Assembly: GCA_964035015.1 (NCBI GenBank)
Contig: CAXIUP010000007.1
Span: forward strand, 27,501-91,500
DNA from: Corallium rubrum
Lineage: Eukaryota > Cnidaria > Anthozoa > Scleralcyonacea > Coralliidae
DNA length: 64,000 nucleotides
Direction: 5' to 3'
Shown here: piece by piece, positions 10,535 through 21,927 of the stretch
How positions within the stretch are numbered: the first letter of the stretch is position 1
How the letters are laid out: every line of letters begins with the position of its first letter
Notes under the pieces: model-generated
Seen by the model: the letters and a program-made list of their open reading frames with translations, nothing else
Databases searched by the model: none
What the model was told of the DNA's origin: nothing
Program-made: the position numbers and the translations under genes

Positions 10535-11630
10535 AAAATACTACCGCTCTATCGCTTCTATGTCTACGGACTCTTTCTCTAGAACTAGGATGAGCCAAAG
10601 ACATAAGATGTTCCTTCAAGTCTGCCGTGGTTTACTATCTGGAAAGCTGTGCGTGTAACCCTGAGGGAAAGCCGTACGAAGTGGTGGGAATATCAAGCTG
10701 CGGATATCAAAGCCGTACGAGTTTCAAGCGTTGAGAACGTTCGTCTATTGTTATGGTTTGTCTTCTCTTACTTATTTATTATTCTAATATCTTTCATTAA
10801 ATCTGATTCTACACCAGTTTATGCTTCTAAAGTTTTATGTATATGTCAAAAACGTTTTTTAATAATTTTTAATAAAACTATGATGAAATTGGATATTTGT
10901 TTGTTTTCATTTGCGTGAATTCTTATGATTACTATTTATAGGTAGCAGTCTTTTCTTTGGAAAAACCGTCTATGTTTGGGCGGTTTCTCCGTCTGTCGGA
11001 TTTGTTACTTTGTTGATATCATAACTATTGCTACAAGAATAGTATCCGATGTATAGTATGTCTATAAACTCTCGCAAGCAGACCAATCCAAAGACAGTCA
11101 AGTCACTGAGAAACGTTCGGCGAAAAATATATACGAAGTGATTTCATACTTCAAAGCTGAAAGCGAACATCCTTGAATAAAATATATTGGTCTCCGTGCT
11201 TCCAATATTCTTTTGGACATCTCACTGTCTTAAGCTTTTCACAAAATTGCCAGAAGACAGAACTCAGAAGCATATTTTTAACGTCTGAAACTGTGCGAAA
11301 TAAGAATATCAAGTGATGCATAGTCAATCGAGATATGGTCTGGAAACTCAGCTAAAGTCTTTGGTCTATCTTTTTGTTCGCCTTTATGCATTTTTGTGCA
11401 CGGTGCACGGTCACTGAACACATTGTATTTTAGTATAATGAACGAATTGTCCAATAACAACGTTTCAGTTCAATCACTCAACCGTACTATTTAAATATTA
11501 ATAAACCAAAAACAAAGGTTGTGCACGGTGTAAGGTACGGTTCAACATAAAATCACAGCTCATTATAGGCGCTTTGAAGTTTGCCGAGTTTCCAGACCAT
11601 ATCTCGATTGACTATGAGTGATGGTATCAA
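10535..11630 (+). mobile_element. Truncated copy of the 17483-18755 TTAA element
   Basis: From 10535 the sequence matches 17930 onward (TACTACCGCTCTATCGC and ~780 bp after it) almost continuously. It is interrupted by a 298-bp MITE at 11319-11616, and homology breaks again at about 11630 before the right terminus. Small deletions relative to the other copy break the ORF carried there, so frame 10649-10918 is only a remnant. Confidence 0.85.
11319..11616 (+). mobile_element. CATAGT MITE subfamily 1, copy 1 (298 bp)
   Basis: The left terminus CATAGTCAATCGAGATATGG and the right terminus CCATATCTCGATTGACTATG are perfect inverted repeats that extend to about 30 bp. A 7-bp target duplication AGTGATG lies at 11312-11318 and 11617-11623. 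The paralogous site at 18721 has a single AGTGATG and no insertion. It is non-coding. Confidence 0.95.
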
Positions 11631-11646
11631 GCGCTAATAATCGGGC

Positions 11647-11745
11647 GTTCTGGAATCTACGTCATAAATGTGATAGTTCCATGCCTTTTGAAACTTTGCT
11701 TGCAACTCGGCCGTGAACCAAAATGGCGGCGATTTTCGACATCTT
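11647..11745 (-). repeat. Inverted fragment of the TTAA element's left arm
   Basis: The sequence around GGCCGTGAACCAAAATGGCG is the reverse complement of 17595-17705, indicating a rearranged copy next to the truncated element. Confidence 0.75.
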
Positions 11746-12038
11746 ATAAACTTAAATACACAAGTAAAAAGCGCCATTAAAAGTAATTGGCAATGCAAAT
11801 TACTTTTGTCTAACTTGAAAGAACTTGTGAAATTGTAATGGAAGAACTTTTACAACTTTTCTGTATCATTCTTTGGCTTTTAGACATTTCAGTTTGTTTG
11901 ATATGTCATAACTGGCGTCATAACCAGGATACAGAATTTTCATGAAATGCTCAGTGTCATGAGAATTTTTAATGGCCACAGATTCCAGTGATTTTGTTGG
12001 ACAAATTTAGAGATATAACTGAGTTTGCTATGTGCGAA

Positions 12039-12336
12039 CATAGTCAATCGAGATATGGTCTGGAAACTCAGCTAAAGTCTTTGGTCTATCTTTTTGTTCG
12101 CCTTTATGCATTTTTGTGCACGGTGCACGGTCACTGAACACATTGTATTTTAGTATAATGAACGAATTGTCCAATAACAACGTTTCAGTTCAATCACTCA
12201 ACCGTACTATTTAAATATTAATAAACCAAAAACAAAGGTTGTGCACGGTGTAAGGTACGGTTCAACATAAAATCACAGCTCATTATAGGCGCTTTGAAGT
12301 TTGCCGAGTTTCCAGACCATATCTCGATTGACTATG
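12039..12336 (+). mobile_element. CATAGT MITE subfamily 1, copy 2 (298 bp)
   Basis: Same termini and same length as copy 1. By eye the whole 298 bp is identical. The 7-bp target duplication is GTGCGAA (12032-12038 and 12337-12343). Confidence 0.95.
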
Positions 12337-12343
12337 GTGCGAA

Positions 12344-14541
12344 AACGCTCTACTCTCCTTATGACATCAGAGAGCACCATTTACATATCACAAACAAATT
12401 GAAATAAATCGAAAAGGAAGAAAAATATGGCAAAGTTGTACAAGACTTCCTTTACTGTTGCACAAGTTCTTTCAAATTAAGCAAACTTAATTTAATATTG
12501 CTAATACGCTTTAATATAAAAACATTAACACGATAGCAGGAATTATGCATATAATAAAGTAAACAAACTAGAGTATATGACTGGAAATTACTATCGCAAG
12601 TGAAGTGCTGCCTCAAGTGGGACAAAAATCCTGATTAGTTTCCTGATGTTTTACGAAATTCCCAATATAAGCTCTGGGTAACCCTGGGTATATATATTAA
12701 TTGCAACAGACAGATGGTATTTAAACAGTTATTTTTAATTTTTTAATTATAAGATTTAGAATTAAACTAAACAGCACTATGACTTTTCTCTTGATATAAT
12801 TGGCAAGGGTTTTGACAGGGTAAACACTATAGTATACAAGTAATAAATCACCATGGCTCTTGCTGTGACTATAAACTATCAATGCAGTTCCAAGTGTCTC
12901 ATGTTATAACAAATCTAAAGCTGAAAAATTATACAGCAATATACCATCAAGTTCATCAGATTATTTTGCAGAATTGGTATAACTAAAATGTGGGCTAGCA
13001 TTTTAGAGTTGCCCATTGTTTATAATCTCTGAGTTTTATTAGTTGTACTTGTTGGTAAGAATGCACTACTATACTCATTGATGACAAACCATTACTTTCA
13101 AGATGTCTCCACATAATTGTGTAGCAATCCATGATATTCATTGAAACAATACATGTAGTTTATTTTCTGAGAGAAACATGTAATAAATTATGGGACACTA
13201 ATACTTCTGTTGTAAGTGAATCACACTTTTCTGAGAGTGTTTTGAGTGAAATGATAATCCATTTCTTCTTAGACTCAGTGTACAGGCACTGCATGAGATG
13301 TAGTTTATTACAGAAAGATATACAGATACAGTGTAGCCAGATACTGTAACTCTTTGTGTGGAAATCCATCATTGAAACCAATTGTGTAGTTTACATTCTG
13401 AAATGAACATGTACAGTACTGTGTGCAATGGCATCTTGTAGATATACTGTACAGCAGTTCCAAAGGGCTGCAAAGAGATGGTATTTTATATACTTCAATC
13501 CATGGTAGTCTATAGTTAACAGATCCATTGTGGTTAAGGATTTAGTTTCCCATGATAATTCATTTCTTTCAACGAGACTTTGTAGTTCCTTGTAGCTAGC
13601 AGACATTGCACTACTTATATTGTATATCACGAATTATAGAAATCTATAAAACTAATAAAAGAACAAAATTGTTTGTTTTTTCATGCATATGTACAGTTCA
13701 CAAAGAACACAAGGAATTGGGTTGCCTTACAATTGAGAAGTGATTAATAATTTTTATTGTATAAGGGGATAAAGACATTGACCTTGCCAATCATCTTGGT
13801 AATTTTATAATACAAAAGATACCTAATTATAAATTAAAGTACGTGTAGATGTAAGTTATGAGTTAATAACCCTGAAATGAATAACACATTTCATTGAATA
13901 TAAACATACATGTAGCACATGTTGATGTAACTGAGATACACAATTGAAATCCCCTAATATAAATATTCAACCTCAATAGTTTGATGAGTTATATATCTAC
14001 CCACGACTAAAACACAGACTTACAGCAATGTATTTAACCGAACATTTAAAAAATTCTAGCTTAAATAAACTACTAAAGCTCGTCAAAGTAAAGTATTCCA
14101 CTTTAATTTACCCTCGACTTCCATAACGTGCTCGATCCCGACTAAAACACGGATAATTAATGACCAAAATCCCCAAATTCAAGCAAATTTAAATAACTAC
14201 CCACCTTTAAAATTGAAATGCAACTGCTCCTGAATGACTGAATCACACATATGTGCTCCAAACTTCGCGTGAGAAAGGGGACTGGGGACTGCTAACAAAC
14301 ATCCAAATTTTTTCACAAATCGAGATCCTTGTCAGCTTTACATAACTCGGCAAAGAGGTCTGGACACGAGACACATAGGGAACCCATGTCAAGATTAGTG
14401 AGCTGCCTCGCTTCGCTCGGCAGCAATAACTTCATACTGATTTATTTTTTATTCAGACCTAAAATTGGCAGATTTTGGTTATTCCTGTACAACTTGGTGA
14501 TTTTGATTAATTCTTTGAAAGTTTTATGGCGATAATGTAAT
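12344..14541. other. KH-gene intron sequence, no gene seen
   Basis: AT-rich with several short open frames on both strands, none with splice or domain support. A phrase of the type TGCCTCGCTTCGCTCGGCAG (14404-14423) is a GC-rich hairpin like those in the fold-back repeats. Confidence 0.45.
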
Positions 14542-14576
14542 ACAGATAAGTTTTGTGGAAACACTACGTAAAATAT

Positions 14577-14607
<31 letters not shown>

Positions 14608-14692
14608 TTGCTCTGACGAAGGCCTATAAGTCAACAGGCCGAAAGCTTTGCAAATAAATAAATATTTTATGTGGTGTTTCCACAAAACGTAT
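14542..14692. repeat. Fold-back repeat containing (ATTT)n
   Basis: AGATAAGTTTTGTGGAAACA on the left pairs with TGTTTCCACAAAACGTATCT on the right. The inner arms are (ATTT)n and (AAAT)n, with a 40-nt loop around GACGAAGGCC and GGCCGAAAG. Confidence 0.8.
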
Positions 14693-14766
14693 CTATATTA
14701 ATGATTTCGTTTACACCGTCATACAAAATAAATATTTAATACGAAAAAGACACTAAATTGTACTAC

Positions 14767-14985
14767 CTGATGGTGTTGAAAAAGCGTAGTCGTAACGCCA
14801 TTGTGTATGAACATAGTGCAAAAATGTATCGCCGGTGTCACCACTTTCTGACAATATATCGTCATTTATGTGGGATGGGTCAACTCCTTCTCCAAAACTC
14901 GCCTTCCAACATTTCGGATTTTTTTTGCCAATATTTTTAAGTCGTTTAGTCACATCCTCGACCGTGAGACCTCGTTTTTCTTTGC
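14767..14985 (-). CDS. KH-domain gene, internal exon
   Basis: The acceptor is CCTGGCAG before 14985 and the donor is ATCAG|GTAGTA after 14767. Two leading bases complete Gly from the previous exon and one trailing base opens Val of the next. The peptide runs KEKRGLTVEDVTKRLKNIG, then CWKASFGEGVDPSHINDD, and ends WRYDYAFSTPS. A short amphipathic helix (VEDVTKRLKNI) precedes the aromatic stretch. No family is recognised. Confidence 0.8.
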
Positions 14986-15152
14986 CTGCCAGGTTGAAAT
15001 ATCACAAAAACATTAATTACCACCAACAGCTTTAAAGTGTCTATGCAACAAAACTTCCACGTTGGAGATAATAACATTAAAGTAATGTTTGATATCGCTT
15101 CTTTTGACTGTGAGAGTTTTAGGACGAACAATTAAATGGAAGTATGTTTATT

Positions 15153-15450
15153 CATAGTCAATCGAGATATGGTCTGGAAACTCAGCTAAAGTCTTTGGTC
15201 TATCTTTTTGTTCGCCTTTATGCATTTTTGTGCACGGTGCACGGTCACTGAACACATTGTATTTTAGTATAATGAACGAATTGTCCAATAACAACGTTTC
15301 AGTTCAATCACTCAACCGTACTATTTAAATATTAATAAACCAAAAACAAAGGTTGTGCACGGTGTAAGGTACGGTTCAACATAAAATCACAGCTCATTAT
15401 AGGCGCTTTGAAGTTTGCCGAGTTTCCAGACCATATCTCGATTGACTATG
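15153..15450 (+). mobile_element. CATAGT MITE subfamily 1, copy 3 (298 bp)
   Basis: Same length and termini as copies 1 and 2, and identical by eye. The 7-bp target duplication is GTTTATT (15146-15152 and 15451-15457). Confidence 0.95.
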
Positions 15451-15457
15451 GTTTATT

Positions 15458-15987
15458 TAGCGTTTGTAGACCGTGTTTTCCTCCTTAAAAATTGAGACAT
15501 CATTAAAATAGTTGGCATATAGTTGGCAAAATAGTTGGCATATTTTTTTTAACAAATAGTTGGCATATAACAAATAGTTGGCATACTTTTTTTAAAAAAC
15601 AAACAACTCGGTATGAATAAATTTTACACACCTTTGTGACCACTTTCCCACGAGAGTTTAGTTTTCTAAAGAGTGTTTTGAGCAGTCTGTTCGATTACTC
15701 TGTTCGATTACAATAAGAATTCATGTAGATCCTATAGTGATGCATGTCATTAGTTGTAGAATAAAATATCTCTCAACTTTTTGGGCCAAAAGCCCGCTTT
15801 TCAAACGCTAAACAAACATACTTTCTTTTTAATGATTATTCGTCCTGAAACTTTGACAATGGAAAGGAGTAATCTCAAACTTTACTTTAATGTTATTTTC
15901 TCCAACTTGAAAATTTTGTTGCATAGGCACTTTAAGAAAATTTAATATCTTTTGGCAAAAAAAAATATACTAAGAATTTTAGTTTAC
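15458..15987. other. KH-gene intron with short AGTTGGCAT direct repeats
   Basis: AATAGTTGGCATA recurs four or five times between 15508 and 15585. The flanks 15038-15152 and 15782-15930 look like inverted partners (GGAGAAAATAACATTAAAG-like in both), suggesting another older fold-back element. Confidence 0.5.
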
Positions 15988-16132
15988 CTGCATCAACATT
16001 ATGAACAAACACTTTGCCAAAATGACACCATAAATCTATGTTCAACTGCTTTTCATCTTTTACTTTGTGTAGATGCCTCAAAGATGTCAAAAGAACACCT
16101 TGAATATGCGATATTGTGACCTCACTAAATTT
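15988..16132 (-). CDS. KH-domain gene, internal exon (48 codons)
   Basis: The exon is too short and too AT-rich to stand out as an ORF but has a strong acceptor (ATTTTTAG before 16132) and donor (GCAG|GTAAACT after 15988). It starts in phase 0, matching the exon at 25113-25328, and ends in phase 1, matching the next. The peptide includes VTISHIQGVLLTSLRHLHKV, then DEKQLNIDLWCHFGKVFVHN. The LWCHFGK core looks strongly constrained but I do not recognise the domain. Confidence 0.8.
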
Positions 16133-16189
16133 CTAAAAATAGAAACGTAAAAAGCATGCAGAAGTATGTCCTATTTACAGAATGAGTGG

Positions 16190-16255
16190 CCGTTCTGTAT
16201 CGGGGTATACAGACACGAGGCGAAGCCGAGTGCCTGTACCCCGATACAGAACGGA
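16190..16255. repeat. Small fold-back with GC-rich core
   Basis: CGTTCTGTATCGGGGTA pairs with TACCCCGATACAGAACG. The centre reads CGAGGCGAAGCCGAG. Confidence 0.85.
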
Positions 16256-16302
16256 CACGAATATTACTAAAACGTCTATTAAATTAGCGGAAAATACATA
16301 TA

Positions 16303-17450
16303 TGTTATTTACCGGCTGGGAGGTCCGTATAGAAAAATATTTGCCGGAGGTCTTAAAAAAGGTCCGAGGCCGCAGGCCGAGGGACATTTTTGAGACCGAG
16401 GGCAAATATTTTTCAATATGGACCAACCAAAACGGTAAATAACGTATTTATTTTTTTGTTACATAATTTGATAAATTAAATTAATTATAATTGAATTAAG
16501 TTGCGTAATCGAGATGACGTTCACGTGGTATTCAAAAGTCCAAAGTTTATCGTTCGACAGTAAACAACTGCCGACATGCAGTCTGACAGGGAAGCTTGGA
16601 ACCTCTTTTGTGATTAAAAAACAGTCAAAACTTGAAGATCTAGTTACGAAGGGAAGTCAGAATGGAGTCCAATTAAGTGTTTTTAAAGTTTAGTTGATAA
16701 AGATTCTTCGTCGTTCTTCTTCGTCGCTTGCTCGTTTTTGGGTGTTCACTTGGAAAATCGCTTTCAATACTGGCTGACTGCATGCAAATTTAAAATGGCT
16801 CGTTCGAGTTTGAGGACGAAAATGCTTGTAATAAGCCATTTGTAACTTTTTTCAAAGACATGACACGATGAGGTTGGCATGTGGGAAATATTTGACTAAA
16901 GGGTAAAGACTTGTAGCGGTTTTGTTGAGTATATAGTTGGACGACAGAAGAATGACAGTAATAGTATCAAAAGGTTTCAGCTTTTCTGTCTTCTCATGGT
17001 ACGTTTTTTTCTATATACTTCTATATAGGTTCATTTACTGATTCAAAATACTGTGTTCACATGTTCGTGTTTGTTTTGCCTACTGTTTTAAACTGTTTTC
17101 ATACGTCGTTGAGCAATAATACTTTAAAACTTTATAAATGTCGCTCGCTGAAATTTTGCTTTATCACAGTTTTCTCGCGTTCTTTTAAAATTCGTTGTTT
17201 TCACACGAAGTTGTCAAAGCCACTTGGATAATAAAACGCATTTGCATCCCCGTAGCTCTCTGTTGAATATATTTTTTCTGTGGCAAGCGAAATGACAGAG
17301 TGTAAAAAAAAATAAACTTTTTTTTGCTTTTGTTTTGAAATCCGCAGCGGTCCGTATTGGGGTCCGTATCGTGTGATACGGACCGCTCGCTAAGCCAATC
17401 AGAGCGCGCGAATCAGATGGATACCGGACCGCAAAAAAATAAATCATGTT
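16303..17450 (+). mobile_element. GGTCCGTAT fold-back element, copy B (full length)
   Basis: The left hairpin (16303-16445) has the same arms as copy A. The right end (17345-17440) is a second hairpin, GGTCCGTATCG with CGATACGGACC-like arms, ending GGACCGCAAAAAAATAAA. Together the two ends define an element of about 1.15 kb with hairpins at both termini and no conserved ORF. It abuts the TTAA element that starts at 17483. Confidence 0.85.
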
Positions 17451-17482
17451 AAGAGCTGATAAACCTTCGACGTAAGGTTTAA

Positions 17483-18755
17483 AGTGCCCCTAACCCCAAA
17501 TTGTTTTTAAAAAAATCAAATTACTTTGGTTTGTTGAGTACCTCAGTCCAAAAACTTTTTGATTTGGATGAATTCTCGATTTTCTATGCCCTGTTGAAAT
17601 GTCGAAAATCACCGCCATTTTGGTTCACGGCCGAGTTGCAAGTAAAGTTTCAAAAGGCATGGAACTAGCACATTTATAACGTAGATTCCGGAACGCCTAG
17701 ATTGCTCGTTCACTTTACCGATATGACTAGTATTTTGTTGGGATGCCTACTTTTCTCTATCATGAGAACAGGTACGTGCGTTTGATTTTTAATTTTTCTG
17801 ATCATATAAACTAAATGAGATGATACGAAGCTATACACTTCATGCGGTTAAAAACGTCGCGAATGACTAATTTCTAATCTTAATACTATTGTATTCTGTA
17901 ACATAACATACCATTGTCAGGTATATTAAATACTACCGCTCTATCGCTTCTATGTCTACGGACTCTTTCTCTAGAACTAGGATGAGCCAAAAACATAAGA
18001 TGTTCCTGCAAGTCTGCCGTGGTTTACTAGCCTATCTGGAAAGCTGTGCGTGTATAAACCCTGAGGGAAAGCCGTACCAAGTGGTGGGAATATCAAGCTA
18101 CGATTCTGCGGATATCAAAGCCGTACGAGTTTCAAGCGCCGAGAACGTTCGTCTGTTGTTATGGTTTGTCTTCTCTTACTTATTTATTATTCTAATATCT
18201 TTCATTAAATCTGATTCTACATTGGTTTATGCTTCTAAACTTTTATGTATATGTCAAAAACGTTCTTTAATAATTTTTAATAAAAATACAATGAAATTGG
18301 ATATTTGTTGTTTTCATTTGCGTGAATTCTTATGATTACTATTTATAGGTAGCGGTCTTTTCTTTGGAAAAACCGTCTATGTTTGGGCGGTTTCTCCGTC
18401 TGTCGGATTTGTTACTTTGTTGATATCATAACTATTGCTACAAGAATAGTATCCGATGTATAGTATGTCTATAAACTCTCGCAAGCAGACCAATCCAAAG
18501 ACAGTCAAGTCACTGAGAAACGTTCGGCGAAAAATATATACGAAGTGATTTCATACTTCAAAGCTGAAAGCGAACATCCTTGAATAAAATATATTGGTCT
18601 CCGTGCTTCCAATATTCTTTTGGACATCTCACTGTCTTAAGCTTTTCACAAAATTGCCAGAAGACAGAACTCAGAAGCATATTTTTAACGTCTAAAACTG
18701 TGCGAAATAAGAATATCAAGTGATGGTATCAAACATATTTGGGGTTAAGGGCATT
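17483..18755 (+). mobile_element. TTAA-flanked 1.27-kb element with an internal ORF
   Basis: It is bounded by TTAA at 17479-17482 and 18756-18759, with terminal inverted repeats AGTGCCCCTAACCCCAAA and TTTGGGGTTAAGGGCATT. It resembles a piggyBac- or Kolobok-type non-autonomous element by its target site only. It carries an intact frame at 17952-18335. A truncated second copy is at 10535-11630. Confidence 0.85.
17952..18335 (+). CDS. ORF inside the TTAA element (127 aa), function unknown
   Basis: ATG at 17952, stop after 127 codons. The first ~65 residues are hydrophilic (MSQKHKMFLQVCRGLLAYLE, later PYQVVGISSYDSADIKAVRV), then a hydrophobic segment (LLLWFVFSYLFIILISFIK), then a Cys/Lys-rich tail. 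The TM-like part overlaps a possible splice donor (TGGTTTGTC), so the hydrophilic part alone could be a captured host exon. The paralogous frame at 10560-10918 is broken by small deletions, which argues against selection. It has no transposase motif. Confidence 0.3.
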   Translation: MSTDSFSRTRMSQKHKMFLQVCRGLLAYLESCACINPEGKPYQVVGISSYDSADIKAVRVSSAENVRLLLWFVFSYLFIILISFIKSDSTLVYASKLLCICQKRSLIIFNKNTMKLDICCFHLREFL

Positions 18756-18759
18756 TTAA

Positions 18760-19620
18760 TAGGCTACGATTATTAAATTAGTGATGTGAGCATGGGCTTT
18801 GATTTAGTATTAGTCCCACATTTTTGCCCCATTTTCGCCCCAGAGGGCCAAAACCCTAGGAGGCATATATTGAAGTCCTCGCGTATGCAACAGATTTGGT
18901 AATATGATACTACAGATTTGGTTTGTAGTGAGAAAAAATCTCGATTTGTTCAGTGTAAGCCCGCAATGTGCTTTCGGGTAATAGCCGCAAATAGTATCGG
19001 GAATTAATTAAGGTTTAAGGTTTCAAAGTTTGGTGGTCGAAAGTCGAGGGATACGATTTTAAAACACAATCTGAAACGATGTTTAAAATCAGAAAACGTT
19101 AAAGGTTAAACAGTAGCACGGGACTGAAAGACTATCAAATCGCAGTTCACTCTGAGATAACTAAACAAAGACCAAAACAAAGCTGAACGAGTAATGATTA
19201 CAACACTCAGCTTTACCGACAAAGTGGATATTTTACGGATCGCCTAGCTATGGCAGATCTAAAGATCGCATAACCAAGTACTGATCAGGCATAGACGATA
19301 GCCATAGATACTACCACAGTAGCCCGAGTAACAAGATTAGTTCACAGCTCACTCGTAAATACCAATATAGACAATACATAATCAGCGGTGGCAGTTTTAG
19401 TGTAAACTATATCTAGTATATTAAGTATATAAATGGCCGTTCTGATCATCATTTGTTATTTAACAAATGTTGTTCTTCAAGTTCAACAACTGTTTGCATC
19501 TTCATCTTGTTGAGGACGCTACCAGCGTACCTTATTCAAGATAGTTGAATGCGAAGTGTCTGTACACTTCCTACAAAACTGTATCAGTGTCTGTAAATGT
19601 GATACAGAACTGATATTTTA
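18760..19620. other. KH-gene intron, no gene seen
   Basis: No coding or repeat signal strong enough to name. Confidence 0.4.
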
Positions 19621-19915
19621 CTGCGAGTCAGAGCCCCTTTCCGACCTACGCAAGCTTCGGGGGAAAGTGGGCTCTGCCAACAAACTGGATATTTCTTTTT
19701 GAGCATGCGTGAACGGTTGCCAAGATACTATTTTGGGCCCAGGCTCTAACGCGTCACTTTCTATTTCCTGCTTACGCGTGTTCGTAAACTAGAACTTGTT
19801 TGACTAGTTTAAAACCTGACTGACTCGCCCCAAACTTGGGGCGAAGATCGAGTTTGTTGGCAGAGCCCACTTTCCCCAAAGCTTGCGTAGATCGGAAAGG
19901 GGCTCTGACTCGCAG
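19621..19915. mobile_element. Fold-back element with ~65-bp inverted ends
   Basis: The left arm starts CTGCGAGTCAGAGCCCCTTT and runs to CTGCCAACAAACT; the right arm is its near-perfect reverse complement ending CTGACTCGCAG. The arms extend outward through TTTTAC and GTAAAA. Confidence 0.88.
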
Positions 19916-20423
19916 GGTAAAACGGACACTGATTAAATTTTAATTTCTTTTGAATTTTCGTCATGAATTATTAATGATTTTAGACAAACTCGAGATCATG
20001 TTCTACTGATATTCCTATTTGGTCAGACAAATAATGCAGTACGACTTGTTTTGCAATGTCATTTTATAAAATTTAAATGTTAAATATTGGTAGACATGTG
20101 TTTGTACAGTGTGTGTATTGTACATAGTTCCAACCTTCGCATAATATTTAAAATTTATGTTCAAAATATTTTAAATGTAATATTATAATTATAGGGAATT
20201 GCTGTAGTTGAAATAGATTGAACTAATCAGTTCTCTATAAACTGGTCACCTGGCATTTTTAGCCCTAATATAGGTTATTTCGGGTTACCAGTACCCATTG
20301 TAAATTAATACTATAAATTTCTAAATAACTAAATGCAAAATATTGGGTAAATAAAAGGTTGTTGTTGTTGATGCTCAGTAAGTCGTTCCACAAGAAATTA
20401 ACAATGACCAATCGTGCATGCAT

Positions 20424-20524
20424 TAACTCTTTCCTATCCGAATTGGTATTTAGTATTTTATTCTGGCTAACGCCAGACGATTTTATTCACCTCTGGGGAA
20501 GCCCTCGCACAGGAAGGAACGAGT
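20424..20524. repeat. ~100-bp MITE, copy 1
   Basis: The core TTATTCTGGCTAACGCCAGA and ends AACTCTTTCC / GGAACGAGT recur in reverse complement at 23101-23199. Confidence 0.8.
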
Positions 20525-20859
20525 CGCTTTGTATTTAACATAAATATTATTTTTTCCTGCGATAAGTACATGTCAGTGATCGCTACGATTAGCAGGAGGA
20601 CCCATAAATGCCGCCATTTTGAAAGTGAAAATGTCCCCATGGGGACACATTTTTGGGCAGCACCGCAGTCCAGTTAGTTATATATAGGTCAGTGCTACTG
20701 ACGTATTTGAGAAACTCGGGACTAGATAAAGCGTTGTGATAAGCACTTAGCAGTGGCGTGGTGGCAGGGGGCAGCATTAGGGGCTGGGGTTGCAGCAGGG
20801 GTGCCAAAACTAGCAAAGGCTCCAAAACTTAACAAAATAAACCTATTTGTTTCCATAGC

Positions 20860-21133
20860 TACAATCATTGACAAAATTAGTTGAAACGAGTTGAGCGAAT
20901 CATGCCATGTTAATTGCTAAGCCTATTTTTTGAATAAATTGCTATCCCCCCCGTTCCCCCCTTTTCAATGTTGTTACTCTAAACATGTAAATGTAATGGC
21001 AGATGACTGAGTGCAAATTGCACACGTTCTGAATTCCAAAACATTTAAGTGGGGGAAGGGGGGGGGGGGGGGGGGGCATTAAACCATTTCATGTTAGCTT
21101 CGTTTCAAGAATTTTGTCAATGATTGTAGGTCT
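20860..21133. repeat. Inverted repeat around a poly-G tract
   Basis: AATCATTGACAAAATTAGTT pairs with the right arm ending AATTTTGTCAATGATT. A G-run of about 25 lies inside at 21053-21077. Confidence 0.8.
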
Positions 21134-21419
21134 CCAAATTAATATTCAGAATCTGTGCCTTTGACGGAATAGATCGTAGTGACGCAGGTCGTAGGCTAAT
21201 AAGAGTACGATTAGAATAAACTACAGTGAAGCTGACATGAAGTAGTCCTCATTAAAGCCGTGAGCTCGTCGCAAAGATGGAAGTTGCAATGGTCACGTTA
21301 TTGTGTTCATGTTGGAGGAAGGCAATTGGTTAAAGAAAGGAAATTCCATGGGCACGTGACGACGATGGACTACACAACGAACAAAGGACTTACAACACGT
21401 GACGACGAAGGACTGCACT

Positions 21420-21566
21420 AATTAAACCCGAACGTTGCTATTGGATGACTGCTTCATTATACAGAAAATACAATACGTTCAATGACCGAGAAATTAGACA
21501 AATTGAACAAAACCATAGGACTGACTTTTGCCAAGTTTCCAAACCATCTCTCTCCACTAACTATGC
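21420..21566 (+). mobile_element. Decayed CATAGT MITE fragment
   Basis: Ends CCACTAACTATG preceded by GCCAAGTTTCCAAACCAT, and carries the internal TTGCTATTGGATGACTGC block. Only the right half is recognisable. Confidence 0.6.
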
Positions 21567-21893
21567 ATTAACGTAGAGAACCCACTGACCTGTATATAAC
21601 TGGACCAGACCCGCCACCAGTCGCTTTTTTAGCCCTTATCCTTTGCGCAGTTGGCATTGCATATACCAGGCAGGGGGTTTCAGGCATATAGGCTCGGGTG
21701 GCCATCAGGAGCGGGCGCGCGGAGGATCACGGTAAGGGAAAGAAAAAGAAAATTTATTTTCCCCTCGCCTTCCCTTCTCCCCTTGCGCGCTTGGGCTCGC
21801 ATTAGATCTTAGCTCGCGGTCTCGCGACTTTAAAATAACGGCTGGAGACGAGTCTGTAACTGGACTGCGTGCTCCTATTACTTTTGAGTTAGG

Positions 21894-21927
21894 AACCCTA
21901 ACCCTATAACCCTAACCCTAACCCTAT
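21894..21927. repeat. Interstitial telomere-like (CCCTAA)n
   Basis: Four to five imperfect CCCTAA units, the metazoan TTAGGG telomere unit. Confidence 0.7.

Noticed and set aside
14610-14655. Second hammerhead ribozyme (CTGACGA, GGCC/GGCC, GAAA)
   Set aside because: The core and stem II look right, but no U pairs with the last A of GAAA and no stem I can be drawn.
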